Below, in pieces: positions 44,897-54,241 of a stretch of 64,000 nt of DNA. The DNA lies in assembly GCA_964388275.1 (NCBI GenBank), contig CAYLZD010000016.1, positions 1-64,000 on the forward strand, in the 5' to 3' direction. Both the position numbers and the translations under genes were made by a program. Numbering within the stretch: position 1 is the stretch's first letter; the number at the start of each line of letters is the position of its first letter. Origin of the DNA: JARYLZ01 sp964388275. GTDB taxonomy: Bacteria; Bacteroidota; Ignavibacteria; SZUA-365. The notes beneath the pieces were generated by a model. The model was not told the origin of the DNA. It saw only the letters and a program-made list of their open reading frames with translations, and made no database searches.

Positions 44897-47188
44897 ATGC
44901 GGAGACGGAAACACAGAAACGGATGCAATTGGATCTGGAAGCTCGCGTTTCTCGCATCGGTTGCGATTCCGGCGGCGGGAGCGCGAGCGCAGATATCCCC
45001 GCCTTCGGTGTACGATCTCAACGCGATGAGATACTCACCCTATCCTAACCTGCTGCGCCCCACTTCGGCCGCGCTGGACCCGGTTCGCAGCCTGCTCTAC
45101 GCGCACTCCGTGGAATTCGACCACGTCGCGGTGTTCAAGATATACACCGGGTGGCAGATCCGGTCCATCCCGCTGCCGCCGGGCGTGGGCGAACGCTTCA
45201 GGCTTCTGCACGTCCACGACAAAACCGGACTGGTGGTCGCGGGTCTCGAGGGATGGAAGGGCGGGGATTCTCTCATTGCCGCCCTCGATCCTCTCACCGG
45301 CGCCCTGCTGCCCGCGTTCAATCCGGCGACCGAGGGGACGCCCGTTTTCGTATCGCATCCCGATGAAAACCGGATCTACATGTCCACAGGACGCCGGCAC
45401 ATTCTCCTGTTGAACGGCGCCGCCTTGACGCCGGAGGATTCCATCGACGCGGGCATACCGGTTTCCTGCCTTTCGCTCGACAGTCTCCATGCGAATCTCT
45501 ACGCAACACAGCGTCTTCCGTCGGAGGGACAGGTGCGCGTGCGCGCCTTCTCCACGCTGAACGGGCAAATGACGCGCTCCTTCGTTTACGGCAGCGAAGC
45601 CGCGGCCGCGCGCATCGCCGTCGATCCCTTGTCGGAGCGCTTCGCCCTTTTTACGGATGCCGGTGTCCGGATTTACGACGAATTCGGCATTTTCATCCGG
45701 GACTTGCCCCTGGCGGCGGGAGTCTCGGCAACCGCCTCCAGCGCCCCTTCCCGGGGGCTGCTTTTCCTCGCGGACTCGGCGGGCAGGCATGCCGGCGTGC
45801 CGCGGCGGAATGGAAAACTGTACAGGTACAATTTCCTCACGGGCGCTTTCGACTCCGTGTCGACGGGCCTCGATGCTAACATGATATTCGTGACGCGTGC
45901 GTCCGACGCGGGAATCATCGTCAATCCCGGCGTTTCGACGGCGAGGGTGTTTCACATCCCCAGCCTCTCCTTCGAGCGGACGCTCGAATTCGGACGATCC
46001 GTGGAAGACGCCGCGCTCACGGCCGACGGATCGAAAATTCTGTATACGGACGCTTTCGGCGGCGGGGGTCTGAATTACATCGAGACGTCTTCAGGACGCG
46101 GCAGGCGCATCGCCGCCGGCGAAAGACCGGTCGCGCTGGAGCGCGTGAAAACGAGCGGACGCGCGGCCGTGCACGATCATTTCGGACATGTGATTCGTGT
46201 GCTGGATGAAGAGCTTCCGGCGGTATCCGATTCCATTCGAGCCGGCGAGCCGGACCTGGACCGCACGGACGCTTTTGCGGCCATGGCTTTCAGTTCCGAC
46301 GGCAAGGCGGCTGTGGCGATGCCGGCTGCCGGACGAGTGGACACGATTTCTCTGTTCGGAAGCCAGGGCCCTCCGTTCGGAGTTTTGCGCGGATGGTCAT
46401 ACGCCGGCCGAACCGGTACAGGTGTGGCGCAAGCGGTCTTCACCCCGAACGATTCGATACTGGCAGTCAAACCCGTCGATGGACCGCTGTACGTGTGGCA
46501 CGTGAAGAGCGGCATACAGGACGCGATCGAAGTGCCGGATTGCCGGGGTCCGTTCGAGAGGCTTTGCCTCAGACAGGGCTATGCCCCGAATGAAGTGTTC
46601 GCCGGCCGTTACCGCGTCGACTGCAAAACGCGGACGATAAGCCCCGTGCTTGTCGACGATCCTTTTCTTGCCCTCGGATCGGCGGCAGGCGGGATATACC
46701 TAGCCCTGACCGTCTCCGGCGATTCACTGGCGCTTCTGCGCGGCGATAATCCCGATTTCGCCGGCGCCGGGAGGCTGCCGCTGCCTCTTTCTCGGCAGTT
46801 CCCGAACGTGGCGCGTTTCGACGAGCGGAACGGCGCCCTCATACTCGGCTACGCTCGCGACGCGCTGATTCTGCTTTACCGGCTCGGAAACGTCCTCGCT
46901 TCCGCGCGGCCGCCGGAAATTACGGACCAAATTATCCTTTATCCGAATCCGCTGCGCGCGGGCGCGGGCTCCCTCAATCTGCGTCTACCCGATCGACTGA
47001 GAGGAAGCGCGTTGGAGACGGAGTTGTTCACAGCGCTCGGATCGAGGCGCGCTACGGCAGGCGCGATACAGGAGGAGGAGGGCGGTCTGATCCTGCGTTT
47101 CGACGGGCTCCGTCCCGGGATGTATTTCCTCCATGTGCGTGGCGCCTCCGTGAACGCGGCGCTGCCACTCATGGTTCTCGGCCGTTAA
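44897..47188 (+). CDS. Secreted beta-propeller-like protein with T9SS sorting domain
   Basis: 763 residues. A signal peptide with a long basic n-region (core LAFLASVAIPAAGARA) is followed by a body of repeated, weakly similar strands such as 'LLYAHSVEFDHVAVFKIYTG', 'AALDPLTGALLPAFNPATEG' and 'ILYTDAFGGGGLNYIETSSG', reminiscent of YVTN/40-residue propeller repeats. The last ~85 residues form a T9SS type-A domain (starting IILYPNPLRAG, then FTALGSRRAT and LRPGMYFLHVRG). It is therefore a surface or secreted cargo, function unknown. It is the first of three rightward T9SS cargo genes; the next begins 168 bases later. Confidence 0.75.
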   Translation: MRRRKHRNGCNWIWKLAFLASVAIPAAGARAQISPPSVYDLNAMRYSPYPNLLRPTSAALDPVRSLLYAHSVEFDHVAVFKIYTGWQIRSIPLPPGVGERFRLLHVHDKTGLVVAGLEGWKGGDSLIAALDPLTGALLPAFNPATEGTPVFVSHPDENRIYMSTGRRHILLLNGAALTPEDSIDAGIPVSCLSLDSLHANLYATQRLPSEGQVRVRAFSTLNGQMTRSFVYGSEAAAARIAVDPLSERFALFTDAGVRIYDEFGIFIRDLPLAAGVSATASSAPSRGLLFLADSAGRHAGVPRRNGKLYRYNFLTGAFDSVSTGLDANMIFVTRASDAGIIVNPGVSTARVFHIPSLSFERTLEFGRSVEDAALTADGSKILYTDAFGGGGLNYIETSSGRGRRIAAGERPVALERVKTSGRAAVHDHFGHVIRVLDEELPAVSDSIRAGEPDLDRTDAFAAMAFSSDGKAAVAMPAAGRVDTISLFGSQGPPFGVLRGWSYAGRTGTGVAQAVFTPNDSILAVKPVDGPLYVWHVKSGIQDAIEVPDCRGPFERLCLRQGYAPNEVFAGRYRVDCKTRTISPVLVDDPFLALGSAAGGIYLALTVSGDSLALLRGDNPDFAGAGRLPLPLSRQFPNVARFDERNGALILGYARDALILLYRLGNVLASARPPEITDQIILYPNPLRAGAGSLNLRLPDRLRGSALETELFTALGSRRATAGAIQEEEGGLILRFDGLRPGMYFLHVRGASVNAALPLMVLGR

Positions 47189-47356
47189 CACGGACCGTGA
47201 CGGCCGTTGGTTTTTCGGGGCGCATCGCGGAGACGCGCCCGGATTGCGAAAACATACGCGTCTTTCCCATTTGCCTTTCGCTGTGTCGACGAATTACGTA
47301 CTTTCACGATTGCGGTATGTGAAGCTTCATTTCCCTTTCCAATTCAGGAAAACCGC

Positions 47357-50300
47357 ATGGCCATTCGTTACACGCTGTTCGCGATCGCTGCATTATTTCT
47401 GTCTCAGGCGCTCCCCGCGCAGCCGGTGCTTACCTTCAAGCGCGTTGAAGTCCGCTATCCGGAAATCACGCTCGCATACAAGGTCACCTGCGGCGGAGCG
47501 TTCATGCGGGACATGGGGCCTCAACATTTCGAGATAAGGGAAAACGGCATCCTCATGAAGGATGCGACGGTCTGGTGCCCGGAAAATGACACATGCTGCA
47601 TATCCGCCTGCCTTGTGTTCGACAGGACCGGCAGTATGGCGGGGCAGAAGCTGATAAGCGCCAAGGCGGCGGCAAGCACCTTCGTCGACCTTATGCAGAC
47701 GCCCTGCGACGAAGCCGCGCTGGTAAGCTTCAGCGTGGACGTGACGACCGACGTCCCCATGACCAACGCAAAAACGCCTCTGAAGAACGCGATAAACGAT
47801 TTGAAGGCGGCGGGCAACACGGCGCTCTGGGACGCGGCGCATGCCGGAATAACGCACTTGGCGGCCTTCGCCCGCAACTCCTGCAAGGCGGTTATACTGA
47901 TCACGGACGGCGGCGAGAACAGCAGCCGGTCTTATGTTTTCCGCAACGTGCGCGAGCACGCATTGAACGAGAAGATCAAGGTTTTCACGATAGGTTTCGG
48001 ACTGGCGCAGGGCAGCCGCGCCGAGGATTCTCTGCGCGTGCTCGCGGACCTCAGCGGCGGCCGGTATTACAGGGCTCCAAATCCCGAGGATCTGGAGGCG
48101 ATCTTCGCCTCGATGCGGAAGGACATCAAGGATTCATTCCAGGAATGCCTCCTCAAATACACGACCGATTGCCCTGACGGCGGCATACGGGTGGTCAATC
48201 TGACCATCAAGAACTATTGCGGCGGCAGTCAAACCGCGACGCGCTCGTATCAGGCGCCGCTCGACCGCTCCAAATTCGAAAACATCCGCGTGAAGCTCGG
48301 AGCCGCGTCCATGATGGGCACACAAGAGGTTTTGGTTCCCTTGACGCTGGAAACTCCCGTGAGAGCGGTATTCAGCAAGTGCAATCTCACGGTGCTGTAT
48401 AACAGGGCGGTTGCCGTCCTGACGGGCGTATCCACGGCGGGGACTCTCCTCGAAGGAGTCGGTGTCAGCATGGCCGACATAGGATCCGGGCATACCATTT
48501 ATGTCCGCGACAACATCGAAATCGACGGCGGCGGCCCGCTGCTGTACCTGCGCTTCAAGGCAGCGGATGTGATATACAACACCGAGACTTTCCTGCACAT
48601 CAGCAACTGGAGCATGGACGCCTATTGCCTGATACCGAAGCCGTTGGACGGCTATCTGACCATCAGGCCTCGCGAGCCGATACTCGCCTGCGAGGTCCTG
48701 CTCCCTGAACGCCTCGTGTGGAACGATGATCTCAAGGACTACACCCCCAATCCCTTCACAGCCACCGTCGTCGTGCGGAACAGCGGATCGCGCGAAGCCA
48801 CGCGCGTCAAGGCCCGCATCGCCGTCGGATCGCCCAAACTCGAGCTCTCCTCGCCCGTGGTTTTCGAGCAGCAGCTTGCGCCTTTCGTCATACATCCGGG
48901 ACAGCAAGGCGCCGCGAGCTGGGATATCCGCTCGGTCGCCCTCGACAACGCCGACTCCATGACGATCTGCTTCACGGTGACCTCCGACAATCATCCGCCG
49001 GTCTCGTGTTGCCGCACCTTATACGTCAACCCAGCCCAATCCTCGTCCCTGGTGTGTTCGCTCGAAGCGCCCGACACGGTATTCTTCCGCGAGCAGTACT
49101 ACGAACCGGAGGAATTCGACGTGCGCCTCAAGGCTTACAATCTCGGCACCGGGCAAAGCAGGGACGTGATCGGCCAACTCCTGCAGGATCCGCGTTTCAC
49201 CATGCTGAGTCCCGCTTCACTGCGACTGGCGGAAATTCTGCCTCCGGGCGACACGGTTTCGGGGCTGTTCCGCGTGCGCATGCATCCGAAGACCGAGGAC
49301 GGTTTCGACACGATCCGCGCGCACATGCAGGGAGACGACACGGATCCGATCTGGTGCGAGCGCGCGGTGTGGGTGCAGCGGGTCCGCGCCCCGCGTTTCG
49401 AGCTGAGCTGTTCCACGCCGAACGAAGAGCTTGAATTTTCGGACGAGACGCTCGATTATGTTCCGAATCCTTTTCCGATCACCACCATTGCGACGAATAC
49501 GGGTGAAACCTACGCGGAAGAGTGCCAGCTGGTTTTCGTCGGCCCGCCGCGTTTCACGCCGGTCGGAGGCAATCTGCGGCCGCTCGGCGTCATGCAGGTG
49601 AACGAGTCCCGCACCGAGCACTGGTTGCTGCGGGCGCTGCCGCGCTCGGCCGGGGGATGGGACACGCTGGTATTCCAGGTGCTCGGACGCGGCGGCTTGG
49701 GAAGGAAAATAGTGGTCGCGGATTGCCGCATGCGGGTCTATGTGCCGGAAGTCAGGCGGCCGGAATACGAGTTGACCTGCGAGGCGCCGGATTCGCTCGT
49801 CTACGCCGACAATCGCTACAATCCCGATCCGTTCCGCTTCACAGCGCGCATCAGGAACATCGGCACGGCGTCGGGCAGAGGCCTCAACCTCGTCCCCGCC
49901 CTGCCTCCGGACGTGCTGCTCGCGCAGGGAGAAAACGCGGAGCGGGAAATACCTCTGCTTGCGCCGGGCGGGACGGCCGAAGTGTCGTGGATGCTGACTC
50001 CCGCGGCGAGAACGAGCAGCGGCTCGGTGCAGATATGCGCGGCTCTCATTGACTCGGCGGGCGCGAGCAGCGAGTGCTGCCGCGAAGTATTTATCCCCCG
50101 CGAGGACAATCCGCTGCTCACTCTGTCCTGCATTTCCGTGGACACGCTTTTCATCGATCCCGCCACCGGCGGATATGCGGGAAATCCCTTCGCGGTGCAA
50201 GCGGTTATCGCGAACACCGGCAGGGGAACGGCCGAGAACGTACGGGCGACGCTGCTGCTGCTCGGACCCGCGATGAATATCGTGGGCGCGGCCCGGCAGG

Positions 50301-51544
50301 ATGCGGGAGACATCGAGCCGGGCGGCGACGCGCGATTGACGTGGCAGGTGGAAGCACTGCGCCGCAATCTCAACCAAAACGGACCCTTCCGGATATTGCT
50401 CGAAGCGGACAATCACTCATCACTCGATTGCGAACGTTCGGTATTCTTCCCCGCTCTCCGCTATCCGAAGCTCTCTGCCGTCTGCTGGTCCGATCCGCAG
50501 GACTCGCTGTTTTTCGACTGGAATAAAGGCGAATACGAGCATGCCCCTTTCACCCTCGGCCTTAGCATCACCAACATCGGCGCCTTCAGAGCGATGAACG
50601 TCTCGGCGATGCTGATGTTCCCGCCCGGTATAGTGCTGGAACAGGGCGAAGCCCCGCTCAAAGCGACAACGCCGGCGCATCTCGATCCCTCGGAATCAGC
50701 TACAGTGACCTGGAGGGTGAAAGCCACCCGACAACCGGCCGACGCGCTTAGGACTTTTCACTTCCTGGCGCGCGCGGGGAATGCGGATGACGCCGAATGT
50801 TCGGATCCGCTTTTCGTGCAGGGCGCGCCGAAAAAACTGACCCTGTCCCTCCCGCGCGACATCCTGCTCCGTTACGGCGACAAGCGTCTCGTGCCCGTTA
50901 CGGTCAGCAGGACCGTCGGGACGGAGTTGAACAGCTATCGTCTGGAACTGTCCTACGATCCCGAAGTGGTGTCGATACTGCACGCCTCGCCGCAAGGCGC
51001 CCTGACCGGACGCGGATGGGTGGGACCCGTGCTCCTGCAGCTCGGTGAGGGCCGCGCGCAACTGTCGGACTACACGACAAACACGCCGATCCGAAGCGAG
51101 GAAGGTATCTTGGTGACCCTGCAGATCGAGGGCAAATACAACAGTGGTCCCGGCATGAGCTTCGGATATTCGGAATTGCGCTTCACCGGGAACGTCCTTC
51201 TCGATCAGGGCGACATCGCCGCCGAAACCAGGGACGGCAGCGTTTACGTCACGAACGACTGCCTCGAGCCGTTGACCGCTTCGCCGGACTTCGAATTGGA
51301 GCAGAACAAGCCCAATCCCTGCGCCGGGGAAACGTCCATTTCCTTTTCAATTCCGGCGGCAACGCGCGCGCGGCTGCTGGTGTTCGACCGGATGGGCCGC
51401 GAGCTCGCGGTGTTGCTCGACGGCGAGGTTCAGGCGGGGCGGCATACCGAAAGCTTCGACGCAGTCGCGCTCGAACCCGGACTGTATTTCTACCGGCTCG
51501 AAACTCCGGGCCGTATGGAAGTCAAGAAATTGTTGAGGCGGTAA
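47357..51544 (+). CDS. Secreted VWA protein with six Cys-paired repeats, cohesin-like domain and T9SS sorting domain
   Basis: 1395 residues from the ATG at 47357, chosen for its AGGAAAA ribosome site and immediate signal peptide (LFAIAALFLSQALPAQ); the frame upstream to 47207 is not supported. A VWA domain spans about 80-290, with a MIDAS-like DRTGS (Asp89-Ser93), an ITDGGE element and 'GGRYYRAPNPEDLEAIFASM'. Then come six repeats of about 110 residues, each opening with a Cys and 'Y.PNPF...N.G' strands and closing with a Cys or CC. A cohesin-like beta domain follows (LSLPRDILLRYGDKRLVPV..., 'YRLELSYDPEVVSILHASPQ'), then a type-A sorting domain (about 1310-1395). Likely a surface adhesin or matrix protein. 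Confidence 0.8.
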   Translation: MAIRYTLFAIAALFLSQALPAQPVLTFKRVEVRYPEITLAYKVTCGGAFMRDMGPQHFEIRENGILMKDATVWCPENDTCCISACLVFDRTGSMAGQKLISAKAAASTFVDLMQTPCDEAALVSFSVDVTTDVPMTNAKTPLKNAINDLKAAGNTALWDAAHAGITHLAAFARNSCKAVILITDGGENSSRSYVFRNVREHALNEKIKVFTIGFGLAQGSRAEDSLRVLADLSGGRYYRAPNPEDLEAIFASMRKDIKDSFQECLLKYTTDCPDGGIRVVNLTIKNYCGGSQTATRSYQAPLDRSKFENIRVKLGAASMMGTQEVLVPLTLETPVRAVFSKCNLTVLYNRAVAVLTGVSTAGTLLEGVGVSMADIGSGHTIYVRDNIEIDGGGPLLYLRFKAADVIYNTETFLHISNWSMDAYCLIPKPLDGYLTIRPREPILACEVLLPERLVWNDDLKDYTPNPFTATVVVRNSGSREATRVKARIAVGSPKLELSSPVVFEQQLAPFVIHPGQQGAASWDIRSVALDNADSMTICFTVTSDNHPPVSCCRTLYVNPAQSSSLVCSLEAPDTVFFREQYYEPEEFDVRLKAYNLGTGQSRDVIGQLLQDPRFTMLSPASLRLAEILPPGDTVSGLFRVRMHPKTEDGFDTIRAHMQGDDTDPIWCERAVWVQRVRAPRFELSCSTPNEELEFSDETLDYVPNPFPITTIATNTGETYAEECQLVFVGPPRFTPVGGNLRPLGVMQVNESRTEHWLLRALPRSAGGWDTLVFQVLGRGGLGRKIVVADCRMRVYVPEVRRPEYELTCEAPDSLVYADNRYNPDPFRFTARIRNIGTASGRGLNLVPALPPDVLLAQGENAEREIPLLAPGGTAEVSWMLTPAARTSSGSVQICAALIDSAGASSECCREVFIPREDNPLLTLSCISVDTLFIDPATGGYAGNPFAVQAVIANTGRGTAENVRATLLLLGPAMNIVGAARQDAGDIEPGGDARLTWQVEALRRNLNQNGPFRILLEADNHSSLDCERSVFFPALRYPKLSAVCWSDPQDSLFFDWNKGEYEHAPFTLGLSITNIGAFRAMNVSAMLMFPPGIVLEQGEAPLKATTPAHLDPSESATVTWRVKATRQPADALRTFHFLARAGNADDAECSDPLFVQGAPKKLTLSLPRDILLRYGDKRLVPVTVSRTVGTELNSYRLELSYDPEVVSILHASPQGALTGRGWVGPVLLQLGEGRAQLSDYTTNTPIRSEEGILVTLQIEGKYNSGPGMSFGYSELRFTGNVLLDQGDIAAETRDGSVYVTNDCLEPLTASPDFELEQNKPNPCAGETSISFSIPAATRARLLVFDRMGRELAVLLDGEVQAGRHTESFDAVALEPGLYFYRLETPGRMEVKKLLRR

Positions 51545-51550
51545 ACCGTT

Positions 51551-54196
51551 GTGACGGCCGATTTCCGGAACGAAACCGCATCGTCCCGCAATCGAACCGG
51601 GGCACGGAGAAGCATCCGGAGCACGGACGCATGGGCCCTTCTCTGCCTGTCCGTAATAATGCTCTCCCAGCCGCTTCGAGCGCAACCGGCGTGCAGCATA
51701 GCCGGACCGGATTCCATACACTTCGACAAGGTCGCATGGAATTCGTACCTGCCGCCCGATTTCACCGTTCATGTGACGGTGGCGAACACCGGCGGCAGGC
51801 GCATCGATTCAGTCACCGTTTTCGCGCGTTCGAGCACGCAGTTCACGATCCTGCCGCCGCCGGCCGTGCTGCTCGCCGACACCATGTCGCCGGGCGACAC
51901 CTTGAGAACGGAATTTTCCCTGGTTGTTCAGCCGCGGCGCGAAAGCGGGCTGGATACCATACACGTCACGATCAGCGCAAAAGGCGGCATGCGCTCCGAA
52001 TGCATGCTGGTGTTGTGGGTGGAAAAGGAATACAGGCCGGCGAACGCACTGATCTGCCCTCCCGACGACGATCTTCGCATTTCCTACGCCGACACGCTCA
52101 ACGCCTACGATCCCGATCCCGTTGTGTTCCCGCTGCGGCTGATCAACGGAGGCGATGCCCCGTCTAAGGATTCGCGCATCCTTTATGTGGCGACCCCCGC
52201 ATTGTCGGTCGCGGAAGGACAGGATCCCGTGCTGGAACTCGGGACGCTCGGACCGGGCGCATCCGCCGCTCGGGAATTCCGTCTCCGGCCGGTGCCGCGC
52301 GATAACGACACCACGGTGCTGGTCCGCTTCAAGGCCCAGGGTCGCGGGGGCCTGGGGGATCCCATGATAGACACGCTCTGCTCGAGCGAGATCACCATAC
52401 CCGCGCGCCGCGAAGCGAAGCTGGGCATCGTCTGCGATAACGACGTTCGAATCTCATATGAAAACGGCGTGTACGTTCCGAATCCCTTTCTCTGGACGGC
52501 GCAGGTCGGCAACGTTGGTCCGGGTTACGCGAAGGACGTGCGCGCGGTGATTTCGTTGCCCCCGAATTTCCGTCTCGATTCGTCGGAAAGTGAAACGAAA
52601 TTCCTTGGAAACCTGAATTCCGGCGATCGCGCGACCGTGTCCTGGCTCATACACGCCTTGCCGGTTGCCGAACCGTACACGGGCATTATATGCGTCCGCG
52701 CTTCCGACGCGTTCAAACACACGGCGGTCTGCTGCGATTCGGCGCAGCTCCCGCCGGTGACGGCATCCGACCTACACATTTCCTGCGTTCTCGTTCCGGA
52801 TTCTATGGGCATCGATCCGCGGACCGGGCTTTATCAACCCGCGGAAGCGATCGCGCAGTTGAACATTTCGAACGCCGGAAGCGAGGGCGTCGATTCGGTG
52901 TGGGCCGAGATCGTGGTAAGCGATCCCGACACGGAATTGGGAGCGCCGGCGGACCCCGTGCGCCTGGTCGCCGACCGGCTGCCGCCCGGCGGTTTCGTGC
53001 AGACCGCATGGAGGATAGCGCCGCGGCCGGTCCCTCAGGAGCGCGATATAACCCTGCTCTTCCGGGTCAGGGCCTCGCGAGGCGCCGAGCGGACGACCAC
53101 CTGCCGGTTGAGTGTAGCCGCCGCGTTACAGCCGGCGCTGTCCTGCGGCGTCGAAACCGCGCCACTGGACACACTGCACTTCAACGCGGGCACATTGGAG
53201 TATGATCCCGTTTCCGTGACGGCGGTCGCGCGCAATGACGGCGGCGCGGCGGCGTACGGCGTGCAGGCGGCGATTCTGCTTCCGGCGGGCATCGGATTGG
53301 CCGACGGCGAGAGTCCGTTGAAAGCCTACGGGGCCTCCCCGCTGGCGCCCGGCGGCGAATGGCGCGTCACCTGGCGGCTGGCGCCGGCGGCGCGCCGCGA
53401 CGGCAACCTCGACACGCTGCGCGTCGAGTTCAAGTCCGCTTCAATTTCCGCTGTCTGTGACGATTGGATTTTCATCATCGGCATCCCGCCCGTCACCGTG
53501 CTCAACATCCCGACGAACAATCTCGCGCAGCACGGGCACGAACTGCGGGCGCCTATAATCATCGACAATACGGACAACAAGTTCATCAACCGTCTCGAGA
53601 CGACCGTCACTTACGACCGGACGATTCTGGAATTCCTGGATTTCGACCGGCAGGGGAGCATGCTCGAGCGCTGGAGTTTCCAGCCCTTCCTCTCTCCCGG
53701 ACGCGCCGGTTTCACTGCCATCGGAGACACGACGGTATTGAGCGGGGAGGGGACGCTGCTGCACATGCGTTTCCGCGTCGTTTTCGGACTCGGCGACGAA
53801 GCCCTGAAGGCGCGCATCACGCCGCTTGTGTTCGACACGCTCGTTTCTTCGATAAACCGCGGAGGAATTAAGACCCGCTACCTGGACGGAGCGGCCGTAG
53901 TCAGCGGAGACTGCCTTCCGCCGCTCACCGCCTCCGAGCGTTTCGTCCTTCTGACGGTCTCTCCGAATCCAGGCCGCGAGGGCAACAGAATAAGAGTGAC
54001 CGTGCCTCGCGCGGCGGAGCTTTCATTGCGAGTATTCGACATGCTGGGCCGGCCGGTTCTCACGCTGGCGGAAGGCGCGAGCGTCTCGGGCGATACCGAT
54101 TTCACGATTCCGGCCGGACGCCTCGCGCCGGGCCTGTACATCTGCAGAGCCGAGGCGGGAGAACACAACTCTACGGTAAAATTCAGCATCCGCTGA
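51551..54196 (+). CDS. Secreted Cys-paired repeat protein with cohesin-like domain and T9SS sorting domain
   Basis: 881 residues, starting at a GTG 6 bases after the previous stop; no better start is visible. A signal peptide-like stretch lies after about 25 residues (WALLCLSVIMLSQPLRAQ). About five repeats follow, related to those of the upstream gene (Cys at the start, 'NVG/NGG' strand, Cys or CC at the end). A cohesin-like module then has 'NRLETTVTYDRTILEFLDFD' and 'FTAIGDTTVLSGEGTLLHMR', and a type-A sorting domain ends it ('LSLRVFDMLGRPVLTLAEG', LAPGLYICRAEAG). It lacks the VWA domain and is a shortened paralogue of its neighbour, presumably from tandem duplication. Ends converge with the VWA membrane protein gene. 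Confidence 0.8.
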   Translation: MTADFRNETASSRNRTGARRSIRSTDAWALLCLSVIMLSQPLRAQPACSIAGPDSIHFDKVAWNSYLPPDFTVHVTVANTGGRRIDSVTVFARSSTQFTILPPPAVLLADTMSPGDTLRTEFSLVVQPRRESGLDTIHVTISAKGGMRSECMLVLWVEKEYRPANALICPPDDDLRISYADTLNAYDPDPVVFPLRLINGGDAPSKDSRILYVATPALSVAEGQDPVLELGTLGPGASAAREFRLRPVPRDNDTTVLVRFKAQGRGGLGDPMIDTLCSSEITIPARREAKLGIVCDNDVRISYENGVYVPNPFLWTAQVGNVGPGYAKDVRAVISLPPNFRLDSSESETKFLGNLNSGDRATVSWLIHALPVAEPYTGIICVRASDAFKHTAVCCDSAQLPPVTASDLHISCVLVPDSMGIDPRTGLYQPAEAIAQLNISNAGSEGVDSVWAEIVVSDPDTELGAPADPVRLVADRLPPGGFVQTAWRIAPRPVPQERDITLLFRVRASRGAERTTTCRLSVAAALQPALSCGVETAPLDTLHFNAGTLEYDPVSVTAVARNDGGAAAYGVQAAILLPAGIGLADGESPLKAYGASPLAPGGEWRVTWRLAPAARRDGNLDTLRVEFKSASISAVCDDWIFIIGIPPVTVLNIPTNNLAQHGHELRAPIIIDNTDNKFINRLETTVTYDRTILEFLDFDRQGSMLERWSFQPFLSPGRAGFTAIGDTTVLSGEGTLLHMRFRVVFGLGDEALKARITPLVFDTLVSSINRGGIKTRYLDGAAVVSGDCLPPLTASERFVLLTVSPNPGREGNRIRVTVPRAAELSLRVFDMLGRPVLTLAEGASVSGDTDFTIPAGRLAPGLYICRAEAGEHNSTVKFSIR

Positions 54197-54241
54197 ACAG
54201 GCGCGGCGGGAGCGCGGTTCTCCACCGCAACGTCCGCGGTG

